A DNA stretch of 34,149 nt from MGIIb-Q1 sp964342465 (GTDB lineage Archaea > Thermoplasmatota > Poseidoniia > Poseidoniales > Thalassarchaeaceae): NCBI GenBank assembly GCA_964342465.1, contig CAYFFQ010000020.1:1-34149 (forward strand). Direction: 5' to 3'. The notes beneath the pieces were generated by a model. The model made no database searches, was not told the origin of the DNA, and was given only the letters and a program-made list of their open reading frames with translations. Of this stretch, positions 1 through 8,350 are shown one piece after another. The position numbers were made by a program, and so were the translations under genes. Each line of letters starts with the position of its first letter. Position 1 is the stretch's first letter.

Positions 1-354
1 GTGTGGAAGCCAATTAGTTTCGCCCGCCTTCCGAGAACCGCGAGTTCTATGCAGAGAAGGGCGGGTTATCAAGCGATGTTTCATGCGACAGCACCTCAAA
101 ATAATCAATGATGGAGGGTGCTGTCGCCCCGCCCGGATTCCTACGAACTCGCAAAAATCAATGACAAGGAAGGCGTGTGGAAGCCAATTAGTTTCGCCCG
201 CCTTCCGAGAACCGCGAGTTCTATGCAGAAAAGGGCGGGTTATCAATTGATGTTTCATGGCGCCGATGCACCTTGACTATAATCGATATCGCGAGTGCAT
301 CGGCGCCACCGCCCGGATTACTACGAACTCGCCCACATCAATGTCAAGGAAGGT
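1..354. repeat. Two tandem 174-bp units with nested inverted repeats; candidate structured RNA
   Basis: Unit 1 spans 1-174 and unit 2 begins at 175. The first 84 bases of the units differ at only three positions, and the 3' flanks are also nearly identical. Within unit 1, four nested stems can be drawn: 26-32/168-174, 40-47/145-152, 59-65/128-134 and 85-95/117-127. Unit 2 has the same stems at 200-206/348-354, 214-221/325-332, 233-238/309-314 and 259-271/295-307. The innermost stem differs in sequence between units (GCGACAGCACC versus GGCGCCGATGCAC on the 5' side), yet both arms have changed together and pairing is perfect. The window starts exactly at a unit boundary, so the array may continue to the left. 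Strand is unknown. I do not recognise the family; a structured RNA or a recombination/mobile DNA element are both possible. Confidence 0.8.
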
Positions 355-427
355 GGGCGATGCAGGATTCGAACCCACGTACTCGGCTCCGAAGGCCGAG
401 AGGATATCCAGACTACCCCAATCGCCC
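354..427 (-). tRNA. tRNA-Arg (anticodon TCG)
   Basis: The reverse strand folds as a cloverleaf. The acceptor stem pairs GGGCGAT with ATCGCCC, the discriminator is A at 354, and the T-loop is TTCGAAT. The anticodon stem CTCGGC/GCCGAG encloses the 7-nt loop CTTCGGA, giving anticodon TCG. The segment around GGCCTTCGGAGCC resembles archaeal tRNA-Arg(TCG). No CCA is encoded. The 3' end abuts the structured repeat unit, and the complementary closing arm of that unit can extend into the acceptor sequence (195-206 with 348-359, one G-U pair). Confidence 0.93.
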
Positions 428-496
428 GATGACGGTGCCGAGATGCGCATCTCTCTTGAATAGATGGGTCGGCCTGACGAGAGGCGAGGGCGTGAA

Positions 497-919
497 ATGG
501 CGACGGAATGGAGCAGCACCCCCTGCCGCAAGAGAAACTGCTCCCGTTGTTGTCGCCATACCGAGATGCCGGTGAGTGAGAGAGATATCGCAGATATCCT
601 CGCCCTCAGGTTGCACCAATTCCCCAATGTAGAGAGTTTCACCACACCCACAGAGCAGGGAGCAAAGACTCTCGCCAATTCCCCTCGGAGTGAGGCGTGT
701 GTTTTTCTGGTCACAGAGAGTTCTGCTGTGGATGCTTCTGGCACCTGTTCCATCTGGTCACACAGACCGGAAGGTTGCAGAATCTACCCATTGATTCTCG
801 ACCAGTACGACAGACCACATCTTGATGAAGAGTGCCCTTTCAACCATGAGTTTCCCGCCCCTCCTGTAGGATTGGTAGGCCGGCTACTGACCTTGGCCCA
901 AGAGACGGAGAGGATGTGA
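497..919 (+). CDS. YkgJ-family Cys-cluster protein (putative Fe/Zn-binding)
   Basis: A 140-residue protein with the YkgJ/UPF0153 cysteine layout: a CxxCC cluster near residues 15-19 (NCSRCC), Cys84, then RPEGCRIYP around Cys94, and Cys113. In the family these cysteines are thought to chelate zinc or an iron-sulfur cluster; the biochemical role is unknown. The start at 497 places the first Cys motif about 10 residues in, as usual for the family. An ATG at 464 in the same frame would add 11 charged residues with no family resemblance. The gene stands alone between the divergent tRNA-Arg and the convergent ribD. The family call is fairly secure from the motif spacing; the function is not known. 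Confidence 0.75.
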   Translation: MATEWSSTPCRKRNCSRCCRHTEMPVSERDIADILALRLHQFPNVESFTTPTEQGAKTLANSPRSEACVFLVTESSAVDASGTCSIWSHRPEGCRIYPLILDQYDRPHLDEECPFNHEFPAPPVGLVGRLLTLAQETERM

Positions 920-1000
920 CTCCCGCGGTTGGCAGCGACTCACCCAATCACCGCTCTCCTGAACTCGTGCTCGTCTCGGAGTGGAAATGACCCATGTGGT

Positions 1001-2095
1001 TCAGCGTCGCCAGATTATCAATGTGTCATCCCCCATTTTTCGTCGTTGTTCCTGTATGAGCCCCGCGTTCGAGAGCACGGAGTCACTGACCCCCCCCTCT
1101 ATCCCATCTTGGAGATTATCTGAAGAGTGGAATATCCAAGCTTCATCCACAAGGCCCGCGTCGAGGAAACGGCCCCAGACATTCGGCCCACCCTCCACCA
1201 ATAACCGCTGCACCTCCCTGTCACCCAAGAGGTCGAGAAGTTGTACGAGGTCAACACCTTCGCTCACCTCGGAGAAAAGTGGTGGAATGAGCATCGTCTC
1301 ACACGGCACGCTTCCCCCCTCTCCTTCACAGTGGAGGATGAGGGTAGAGCCACCGTCGGTGACCACTATCGCCTCCTTCGGGGTTCTGAGATTCCGGTCG
1401 AGAACCACCCTGAGTGGTTGACTCGCAGCACCCATTTCCACCCTTCTCACATTCAGTTTCGGGTCGTCTCGTACTACGGTTCCGACACCGACGAGGACGG
1501 CGTCACAGAGCCGACGAAGTCGGTGGACTTCGTCCAGTGATTCAGGTGAAGTGAACCTCGCGGGTTTGCCGCGGGCAGAGTCGACGTTTCCATTGGAATC
1601 GAGGGCAGCCTTGAGAATCACCAATGGTCGGCGGTTGGCGCACCAATGCATGAAGGCGTTCATCTGCTGGCGCGCCTCTGCTTCCATCAATCCCTGTTTG
1701 ACAACAAGCCCTGCCTGTTTCAAGGCGGCGATTCCGCCGCCACGCACCGTAGGATTCGGGTCTTCAGCGGCGACTACCACCCGCTTGATTCCCGCCCACA
1801 TCAGCGCTTCGGTGCATGGTGGAGTTCTGCCGTGATGGTTGCACGGTTCAAGGGTGACGAAGGCGGTCGCCCCTTGAGTCGGAACTCCCCTTGTCTCAGC
1901 GTCAGCGATGGCCGCCTGTTCGGCGTGCAGGTCGCCAAGATGGTCATGCCACCCCGATGCGATGACCTCGCCATCCTTGGCGAGAACACAGCCGACCGGT
2001 GGATTAGGTGAGACTTGCCCTTGACCGCTCTCGGCTACTTCTAGAGCGAGTGCCATGCACCCTCTCTCAAAGTCGCTCCACATACCCTCATTCAT
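1001..2095 (-). CDS. ribD: Bifunctional riboflavin biosynthesis deaminase/reductase RibD
   Basis: A 364-residue, two-domain enzyme of riboflavin synthesis. The N-terminal half is a cytidine-deaminase-like fold that removes an amino group from the pyrimidine intermediate. Its zinc site is visible as HAE at 57-59 and PCxxxxxxxxPC at 84-94 (Cys85, Cys94). The C-terminal half (about 155-364) matches the RibD_C/dihydrofolate-reductase-like domain that reduces the ribosyl side chain with NADPH. Length matches bacterial RibD (about 360-370). Most characterised archaea use a stand-alone reductase and reduce before deaminating, so the fused bacterial form suggests transfer from bacteria, or a lineage trait. 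The ATG at 2095 leaves about 120 bp to the divergent lipid-kinase gene, which must hold both promoters. No other rib gene is in the window. Confidence 0.93.
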   Translation of the reverse strand: MNEGMWSDFERGCMALALEVAESGQGQVSPNPPVGCVLAKDGEVIASGWHDHLGDLHAEQAAIADAETRGVPTQGATAFVTLEPCNHHGRTPPCTEALMWAGIKRVVVAAEDPNPTVRGGGIAALKQAGLVVKQGLMEAEARQQMNAFMHWCANRRPLVILKAALDSNGNVDSARGKPARFTSPESLDEVHRLRRLCDAVLVGVGTVVRDDPKLNVRRVEMGAASQPLRVVLDRNLRTPKEAIVVTDGGSTLILHCEGEGGSVPCETMLIPPLFSEVSEGVDLVQLLDLLGDREVQRLLVEGGPNVWGRFLDAGLVDEAWIFHSSDNLQDGIEGGVSDSVLSNAGLIQEQRRKMGDDTLIIWRR

Positions 2096-2218
2096 CGAGC
2101 CACCACCTTGCCCCTGCTGAACATCGCAGCGGCGGATTCCATTTGGGGCTTATCATCGCGGTTCCATCCGTAGGGGGCGGAGGGTTGATTCAAATGCAAC
2201 GACCCGCATCGGCAGACC

Positions 2219-3247
2219 ATGCACAGGTTTGCCTGTATAGTCAATCCGGCCAGTCGTGACGGGCGCGCACTAGCCCGCTGGAAGGCGGTCGAGAAACATC
2301 TGCTGGCGGCAGGTATCAAGTTTGAGGTCAATTTTACCGAGAGAATCGGTCACGCTTCAGAGATCAGCCATGCACTCCGTGACCGAGAGGACATCGACTT
2401 GGTCGTCGCCTGTGGTGGCGACGGGACCGTCCACGAAGTGGCATCGGGCCTGCGTGGCTCATCTATTCCACTCGGGATAATCCCTGCTGGTACCGGCAAC
2501 GATGTCGCCCGCGCCCACAACATCCACCTCAAGAATCCAAAGATGATTGTCGAGACCCTCATCAATGGAAAGGACCGCCATGTCGGAGCTTGGCGTGTTC
2601 AGGGAATGCCTGCCCCTCCAGAGGGAGAGTTCCCCTCCCCAATGAACAACCCATCGTGGGATGGTGATGCGGATATAGCAGGGAGAGTGGTTCGTTGGGT
2701 CTTCTTGGAATCGGATGCTGGAGTGACATCGGAAACAAGCCGTGCCAAACTTACTAGGGGAAAGTGGGTCAAGGGGTCGGCAAAATACACCTACCTCGGC
2801 CTGACTGAGATTCTCAAACGGAAAAAGAAGAGAGTGTGGGTCAAAATCGACGACAACCCTCCTGAAGTGGTGGACTTTTCGATGCTTGCCGCGACGACGA
2901 CTGAGATGTTCGGTGGTGGTTATAGGGTCTGCCCCGGCGCCTCACCAATCCTTGAACATGGAACCCTCTGTCACGCATGGGGGCTGTCGAAACTGCAGAT
3001 GCTTCTGCTCATGGGTCCTCTCAAGAAGGGCACTCATATAGGAAAATGGGGAATTGAGTACAAACCCTGTAAGCGCCTTGAGTTGCGCACTGCCGATGAA
3101 AGTGGGAGGCCGACGGATGAATCACACAACCCGCCGATAATCGTGCAGGCGGATGGTGAACCGTGCCTTCAGACGCCAGCCCTGCTGGAATTCCACCCCC
3201 GTCAACTGTGGGTTAGGGGAAACCGTTCCGTCGCTTGGGATTCCTGA
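2219..3247 (+). CDS. Diacylglycerol-kinase-like lipid kinase (DAGK catalytic family)
   Basis: A 342-residue protein of the DAGKc / YegS-LCB5 superfamily, which phosphorylates lipid or sphingoid alcohols with ATP. The nucleotide-binding signature is complete: NPASRDG near residues 9-15, GGDGTVHEV at 66-74, and IIPAGTGNDVARAH at 87-100. The length is somewhat above the usual 290-310. A basic, polar insert around 120-200 separates the kinase lobe from the C-terminal beta domain. No signal peptide or membrane segment is seen, so it is probably cytoplasmic and acts at the membrane face. In an archaeon the substrate could be archaetidyl-type lipid precursors, but that is inference. It is divergent from ribD and convergent with the lipoprotein gene to its right. 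Confidence 0.85.
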   Translation: MHRFACIVNPASRDGRALARWKAVEKHLLAAGIKFEVNFTERIGHASEISHALRDREDIDLVVACGGDGTVHEVASGLRGSSIPLGIIPAGTGNDVARAHNIHLKNPKMIVETLINGKDRHVGAWRVQGMPAPPEGEFPSPMNNPSWDGDADIAGRVVRWVFLESDAGVTSETSRAKLTRGKWVKGSAKYTYLGLTEILKRKKKRVWVKIDDNPPEVVDFSMLAATTTEMFGGGYRVCPGASPILEHGTLCHAWGLSKLQMLLLMGPLKKGTHIGKWGIEYKPCKRLELRTADESGRPTDESHNPPIIVQADGEPCLQTPALLEFHPRQLWVRGNRSVAWDS

Positions 3248-3367
3248 ACCGTGGTGGTCAACCGACTCGGGACCGCGGTGAACTTGTGGGGGAGATGATG
3301 ACAAGATTCACGCTCATTCCTTTTCTTATGAGGCAGGGGTGAGGCGGAAACGATGGGATTTGGATGC

Positions 3368-4840
3368 TCACAAAGAGAAGTCGGAGAAATCTTCGTCATC
3401 GGTAATGTCAGGGCCCGCTCTGGTCGGTTTATGGACGGGAGGAGGTTCCACCGCCTCGACCTTCTTCTTCGCTTTGCGCGTCCTCACGCCGGGAGGAGCG
3501 GCGTTATCGCCCTCCCGCGGCGGGCCACTCATTCCCACCTGTGAATCTTGCGTTATCTTCATCGCGCCGCTTGGAGCAACACTCTCTCTCGGTTGTGGTC
3601 CACTGAGGTGTGCCGGCATCATCACTCCGCCCGCCTCACGCATCGCCTCTTCCAACTCGCGGGCGGCATCCATCTCATCCATCTTCTCAACCAAGTCGAT
3701 GGCCTCAGCGGTTTGCACCACCCCTGAACTGCTGGCAGATTTTATGGAGTGGGTAGAGGGCCGGTGCTCTGAATAGAGGACGGCATCAACATCAAAATCG
3801 TCAAGTTTCACAGTCGGCCTCTCCGAGATGGTCTCCGCCTTGATGACCTTCGCTTTCTCAGTCTTGACCTTGACCTTTTCACCGGTCTCTCGTTGCACTC
3901 GCTTGATGTCCTGAGCAATCTCCTTCTTCACCATCTTCGCCGCCAACATCTGTGCTTCGGTCATCAACTCCCTTGCGCTGATTTTCGCGCCACGGCGAAT
4001 CAGACCATTGGTGGCGAAAAACAGGAAGGTAGCACCGCCGAGTGAAGCCAATATCAGAAGGGTGTAAAGCCATGTCCCGAGTAGTGGGACGGAGTAGGGT
4101 TCGTATGAATTGGCCGCGTTTATCTCGCCATGGTTGCCGAGTGTCATAGAGGTGACCAACATGTATCCTCCGAATCCGGCGTTGTTCATTCCCGCATATA
4201 TCCTACAATCACCGTCATCGGTCACATGAATCTCCCTGTAGCCCATGTATTGACCGTCCAACAGCCATCCTTCGAGAGCAATCGGCTGGTGCCAGTCAAG
4301 ACCGGCGAACCCCTCGAGAATGTTTTCATTGGCAGGGATGAGTCCCACCACCGCCCAACCCATCTGTGGGAAGTCGGAAAAGGTGTTGAATCCAGGTGGC
4401 CGCGCCTGAACCGAGGCAACCGGAGTGACCCATTTCACCCCCTCTACCTTACCCTCGATTGGCCGGTGGGCGTTCTCGTATTTCCCTAATTGGATAATAA
4501 CTGCCGAGGCGGAGAGAGCCTCTCCTGAGAAAGAGGACTCGGAGCCATCGGGAAAGTGTTTGGAGAGGTGTAGCCATCCCTCTATCTTCACCTTCTTTGC
4601 AGTTGAAGGTGCGTCCACGGAGAGGCTTCCGTTGGAGTCACAGCCGATGAGATTGACAGTCTCTTCATCAATCCGATAATCACCACTGTGTTGCGAGAGG
4701 ATGGCACTCCCTCCGACCCTGTCGTAACTAACCTCAATGCCTTCCTCACCCCACTCTTGCAGGTCGGGATAGAGACAGCCGCTGAAGAGGAGGGTCAGAC
4801 AGACCAAAAGGGCATACATACCTGCATTTCGCCCCCCCAT
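3368..4840 (-). CDS. Lipoprotein with internal membrane segment and long charged cytoplasmic tail
   Basis: I do not recognise a family. The 490-residue product begins with a signal sequence ending in a lipobox (LLFSGC, Cys22). An ectodomain of about 225 residues contains Cys67 and Cys212, which could form a disulfide. A membrane helix lies at about 252-276 and is followed by a basic stop-transfer IRRGAK. The last 200 residues are predicted to be cytoplasmic: a Lys/Glu-rich, coiled-coil-prone stretch (about 290-345), then low-complexity sequence rich in Pro, Ser and acidic residues. The layout (export signal, ectodomain, one TM, cytoplasmic tail) recurs at 17483-18628. ATG 4840 was taken; Met8 (4819) is an alternative. 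It is divergent from the Sco gene with a 119-bp spacer. Confidence 0.8.
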   Translation of the reverse strand: MGGRNAGMYALLVCLTLLFSGCLYPDLQEWGEEGIEVSYDRVGGSAILSQHSGDYRIDEETVNLIGCDSNGSLSVDAPSTAKKVKIEGWLHLSKHFPDGSESSFSGEALSASAVIIQLGKYENAHRPIEGKVEGVKWVTPVASVQARPPGFNTFSDFPQMGWAVVGLIPANENILEGFAGLDWHQPIALEGWLLDGQYMGYREIHVTDDGDCRIYAGMNNAGFGGYMLVTSMTLGNHGEINAANSYEPYSVPLLGTWLYTLLILASLGGATFLFFATNGLIRRGAKISARELMTEAQMLAAKMVKKEIAQDIKRVQRETGEKVKVKTEKAKVIKAETISERPTVKLDDFDVDAVLYSEHRPSTHSIKSASSSGVVQTAEAIDLVEKMDEMDAARELEEAMREAGGVMMPAHLSGPQPRESVAPSGAMKITQDSQVGMSGPPREGDNAAPPGVRTRKAKKKVEAVEPPPVHKPTRAGPDITDDEDFSDFSL

Positions 4841-4929
4841 GGTCTTGCGAAGTCCTCCGTCGTTGAATACGCTTACGCAATACCGCGGTGATTCTGTGCG
4901 CAGTGAGATGACAACCGTCCACGCGCAGA

Positions 4930-4936
4930 TTAATAG
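4930..4936 (+). promoter_or_regulatory. TATA-like box of the Sco gene (leaderless)
   Basis: TTAATAG is centred about 28 nt upstream of the ATG at 4960. In archaea transcription starts roughly 25-27 nt after the box, so the mRNA would begin at or next to the start codon. No Shine-Dalgarno sequence is seen, which fits a leaderless message. Confidence 0.5.
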
Positions 4937-4959
4937 CCGACGGTCGTGGCCGGCGAGCC

Positions 4960-6480
4960 ATGCGCAAAGTGGTGGTGCTGTTGGTGGTTCTGAGTCTTGG
5001 ATTGGCTGGCTGCCTCGGAGGAGACGAGGACGATGTGGTCAGTTTCAACGGGCGAGAATACAATCCACCCATCGAAGCGGTTGATTTCACTCTAACCGAC
5101 CATCAGGGCCAGCCAGTCACCTTCTCAGACTATGAAGGCAAGGTGGTGGTGGTGGCATTCACCTACACCCACTGTCCGGATGTCTGCCCGGTCATCGAAG
5201 CGAACATGAACTACATGAAAGGAGAACTCGGAGAGTCCTATGGTGCAGATGTCATCTATCTCTCAATTTCCATCGACCCACTGCGCGACACCCCCGAAAC
5301 TCTCGCCCGATATGTGCAGGACAACGGCTACGACTGGGCCCATCTGACTAGTGATGACTATGCAATTATCAAGGGAGTATGGAGTGACTGGGGAGTCGTC
5401 GTCAACACCTCGATGATTGATGCTCATGTCAATCAGAGTGTGGACATGGGCGGCGATGATGAAATGGACATGGGTGGTACAACCGAGATGGCTCACACCT
5501 TCTCCCTGTTGATGCCTGATAACTCCATTTCCTCGGTCGACATCGGTTCAGACGGCTTGCCAGCCATGAACGGATGGCGATTGACCGAGACCGGCATGGC
5601 CAAAGCAGGGCTACAACTCAATTCTTCCTACGACCCACAATGGGGCCACTTCATCTCGGGAATAGATGGAGTGGACTCGCCCCCTGACTATTCTTGGTGG
5701 TGGTCACTCTACCTGTGGAACGACACATCTTCTTCTTGGTCTGAAAGTGGTGTGGGAATAGATGAGGTTATGCTCAATGAGACAGAACATATCGCTTGGG
5801 CATCTTCCAACGCCAACATCTCGATGTTGCCAGCGGCCTCTGGGAACCACACCCTAGCAGTTCTGTTTCCAGACAACAGTTCCCACACCGTTGATGTGAC
5901 GCCAGCCGACCTCGCCTACACGGCGTGGGACCTTACTCTCGCTGGCATGGCTGCAACCGAGACGAACTTCAGTTACTCTGTCGACCCGACATTCGGCCAC
6001 TACATCAACAACATCTCAGACATCGACCCTCCTGCCGACTGGTCGTGGTGGTGGTCGCTGAACATCTGGAATGAGACCTCAGAGGCGTGGGAAGCAAGCA
6101 TGCTCGGACTGGACTCCCTCATACTCACCGATGAACCACACATCTCATGGGCTCCGTCGAATGCGGACCTCTCCCTACTCAACCCCCCGACATCCGAAGC
6201 GTGTGACGGTCACGGATGGGTCATGGGAAGTGGAAGTTCAGCCCACTGCATGTGTGATGAGGGTTACCAATGGGATGGTGATGACCATCTCTCCTGTGTC
6301 ACTGGAGATGGTCAAGGTGCCCACGATGGCCATGATGACAGCGAAGCCGAGAATGAGTACAACGTCGGACACAGCACTGTGACATTCATCATCGACCGTG
6401 AAGGATTCAAGCGTGTAGCATGGGTTGGCTCGGACTGGGATGCCGATGAATTCCTCGACGACATCAGAACCCTCATCTGA
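4960..6480 (+). CDS. Sco1/SenC-type copper chaperone with large inserted repeat region
   Basis: A 506-residue lipoprotein (signal ending LGLAGC, Cys18) with a thioredoxin-like Sco domain. The copper-binding CPDVC motif lies at 72-76. The downstream family features LSISIDPLRDTPETLARY and an H-S/T-V-T-F-I-I-D strand are present, the latter with the presumed ligand His471. Normally this His lies about 90 residues after CxxxC; here it is nearly 400 residues away. The insert holds a Met/Asp/His-rich loop (160-180), two homologous modules of about 90 residues (roughly 200-290 and 318-408), each with a WWWSL.(L/I)WN core resembling DUF4430/transcobalamin-C-like domains, and a Cys-rich EGF-like stretch (415-446). 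A second HTF strand at 179-181 could be an alternative ligand position. Sco proteins deliver copper to the CuA site of oxidase subunit II, which is encoded nearby. Confidence 0.88.
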   Translation: MRKVVVLLVVLSLGLAGCLGGDEDDVVSFNGREYNPPIEAVDFTLTDHQGQPVTFSDYEGKVVVVAFTYTHCPDVCPVIEANMNYMKGELGESYGADVIYLSISIDPLRDTPETLARYVQDNGYDWAHLTSDDYAIIKGVWSDWGVVVNTSMIDAHVNQSVDMGGDDEMDMGGTTEMAHTFSLLMPDNSISSVDIGSDGLPAMNGWRLTETGMAKAGLQLNSSYDPQWGHFISGIDGVDSPPDYSWWWSLYLWNDTSSSWSESGVGIDEVMLNETEHIAWASSNANISMLPAASGNHTLAVLFPDNSSHTVDVTPADLAYTAWDLTLAGMAATETNFSYSVDPTFGHYINNISDIDPPADWSWWWSLNIWNETSEAWEASMLGLDSLILTDEPHISWAPSNADLSLLNPPTSEACDGHGWVMGSGSSAHCMCDEGYQWDGDDHLSCVTGDGQGAHDGHDDSEAENEYNVGHSTVTFIIDREGFKRVAWVGSDWDADEFLDDIRTLI

Positions 6481-6645
6481 AGCGACTCGGTCCGATTCAC
6501 CCATCGGGCGGCGAGTCCACCGCGCTATCGCTTCCGAGACACAACCCGCACAATCGCTTCTGAGGCACACCCCTCAATCCGAAGTGATGACTAGCCATCG
6601 TTTGACCTACGAATTGAAGAGGGGGCCACTTGTCGGAAGGCCGCT

Positions 6646-6728
6646 GCGGACGTCGCATAGCCTGGTATCGCGCCGGATTTGAAATCCGGTGACCTTGTGT
6701 CGCGGGAGTTCGAATCTCTCCGTCCGCG
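6646..6728 (+). tRNA. tRNA-Ser (anticodon TGA)
   Basis: The acceptor stem pairs GCGGACG with CGTCCGC, with discriminator G at 6728 as in serine tRNAs. The anticodon stem CCGGA/TCCGG encloses the loop TTTGAAA, giving anticodon TGA at 6680-6682. A long variable arm (GAC/GTC stem) and a T-loop TTCGAAT complete a class II tRNA. CCA is not encoded. Confidence 0.95.
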
Positions 6729-6934
6729 CCTTCCTACCCTCAGAGCGCCTCGCCTGCACATCACCGCGCCTCCGCCTCTGTGGCCTCGAAACTCAATTAT
6801 CGCCATCACTATGGAGTTGGCGGTCTGCACATTGCAGCGGGCCTGAATCCTTCGCCCTCAGCTATCTTCAAACCTTTCTATATGGTAGAATCGGCACTGA
6901 GGTCAGACGATGAGAGAGATGGTCGTCTGCGGCG
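6729..6934. other. Spacer between tRNA-Ser and coxD with an orphan TATA-like box
   Basis: No gene is supported here. CTATATGG at 6878-6885 resembles an archaeal TATA box, but no coding region begins downstream on the plus strand. A transcript from it would run antisense into the 3' end of the cox operon. The box is close to self-complementary, so orientation is unclear. Confidence 0.3.
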
Positions 6935-7261
6935 TCACCATCTACACCAAGCGGGAAGCGTGTCTGGTGCCGCCGGCGAGGTGATGGCGATAGCCGCCAT
7001 CATCACCAGTATGAAGAAGAGTGGAAACAGCGCCGTCAGCGTCAGCACATTGCTGTCCGCCTCCATTCTGAGGTGCATGAACACAGCGGCGATTCCGACG
7101 AACTTCACGACCCCAATGCTAACCAGCACGAAGACTATCATATCCGCAGTTATCAGTTCCTGAACTGACGCAGCCACCGCCCCGACCTCGACCGCGGTCA
7201 GGACCATCAGCATGGCGAAGTTCATCATGTAGGCATCTTTCCCTAAAATTGTGTGACTCAT
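6935..7261 (-). CDS. Cytochrome c oxidase subunit IV (CtaF/COX4_pro-like)
   Basis: A 108-residue, three-helix membrane protein, last in the cox operon. The second helix ends in KFVGIAAVFMHLRME, which matches the conserved K-x-x-x-(V/A)-x-x-FMHL motif of prokaryotic subunit IV of caa3-type oxidases. This small subunit is thought to stabilise assembly and takes no part in catalysis. The ATG at 7261 lies 18 bp after the coxC stop, and GAGAGGGGGGAGAGA precedes it as a purine-rich ribosome-binding region. Length and position agree with the family. Confidence 0.87.
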   Translation of the reverse strand: MSHTILGKDAYMMNFAMLMVLTAVEVGAVAASVQELITADMIVFVLVSIGVVKFVGIAAVFMHLRMEADSNVLTLTALFPLFFILVMMAAIAITSPAAPDTLPAWCRW

Positions 7262-7279
7262 TCTCTCTCCCCCCTCTCA

Positions 7280-8350
7280 TCAATACAGATAGAACGCTGG
7301 GAACACCAACACCCATACTAGGTCGACGAAGTGCCAGTAGAGCCCGAAGTACTCTATCGACACCGCATTGTCCGGTGAATATCCTCCCTTGTGAGCCTTC
7401 CAAGTCATGTATGTGAGCCCGACGATTCCGGCGAAGACGTGAACACCGTGTGTGCCTGTGGCGACATAGAATGTCGTTGCTGCAAGTCTGAGATTGACAT
7501 CGAGATGTTCTCCGTGACCTGTCCCATAGAAGGCGTACATCTCGTTGTGGATGGTGAATCCATCCTCCATCAGGCTTGGGGCGTGGAATGGTCCGATGTT
7601 GAATCCGACGAACCATTCAATCATCTTGAAGACGAGGAAAAGTGTAGCCAAGCACCATGTGGCTCCGAGATACTTGGTCACGAGTCGGCTGCGTTCCTTG
7701 CTGGTGATATCCTCTCTCTTTGCGGTCTTGAGAGCCATCACTACGGTGAAGGAGGAGATGATGAGGGCGAAGGTGTTGATGGCTCCGGGAACGAGTGTAT
7801 CTGGAAGTCCGACAGCACCGATGGAGAGGGTCCATGATTCTGAATGGCTCCCGGCGATGAAGTAGGAAGCCGGCACCCAGCAGGCATCGCCGGGCGAGAA
7901 CGGGTTTCCATTGGCGTAGGTGGCATGATTGTCGAGGATTGCTTGACAACTCTCCGTTCCAAGGCGGTAGCGGATGTATGTTGCGAACAGGCTTGAGAAG
8001 ACCATCATCTCCGACATGAGGAAGACCCACATGCCAACTTTTCGGATGTCGATGTGGTTGAATGGAACCCCAGACGCCTTCGGTTCATAATGGCCATCAA
8101 AGGAGAAGTCCTGCCGCCACCAGATGAGTAGGCCAGCGGTGATGATGGCGAGGCCGACGAATACGATTGGCAGGGAGCCGGCGCTGAAGATAGTGTTGTT
8201 GAGTGCGTCATTCATGGCGAAGGTGGCGGCGAATCCGAAGAAGAAGACGGCGAATCCGAGGGAGAGAATGATGGGCGCCCAACTGTTGTGCGGAGCTCCA
8301 TGTTCCCAATCGTGAGGCCCCCATGCACTTCCGTGGTGTCCTTCGCTCAA
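7280..8350 (-). CDS. coxC: Cytochrome c oxidase subunit III, TTG start
   Basis: A 356-residue multi-pass protein of the heme-copper oxidase subunit III family, which stabilises subunit I and supports its proton uptake. The signature VGMWVFLMSEMMVFSSLFATY is present (about residues 105-125), and the end YWHFVDLVWVLVFPAFYLY is typical. It is longer than many homologues because of polar loops between helices and a His-rich, Trp-rich N-terminus. The start is TTG at 8350, sharing bases with the coxA stop in a TTGA overlap. An 8-base AGGAGGTG (8363-8356) sits 5 nt upstream, a full match to the anti-Shine-Dalgarno, and this fixes the start. Translation is probably coupled to coxA. Confidence 0.95.
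   Translation of the reverse strand: MSEGHHGSAWGPHDWEHGAPHNSWAPIILSLGFAVFFFGFAATFAMNDALNNTIFSAGSLPIVFVGLAIITAGLLIWWRQDFSFDGHYEPKASGVPFNHIDIRKVGMWVFLMSEMMVFSSLFATYIRYRLGTESCQAILDNHATYANGNPFSPGDACWVPASYFIAGSHSESWTLSIGAVGLPDTLVPGAINTFALIISSFTVVMALKTAKREDITSKERSRLVTKYLGATWCLATLFLVFKMIEWFVGFNIGPFHAPSLMEDGFTIHNEMYAFYGTGHGEHLDVNLRLAATTFYVATGTHGVHVFAGIVGLTYMTWKAHKGGYSPDNAVSIEYFGLYWHFVDLVWVLVFPAFYLY

Noticed and set aside
257..753. Short open frames over the repeat and tRNA-Arg
   Set aside because: They overlap a structured repeat, a tRNA and the YkgJ-like gene, and show no protein features.
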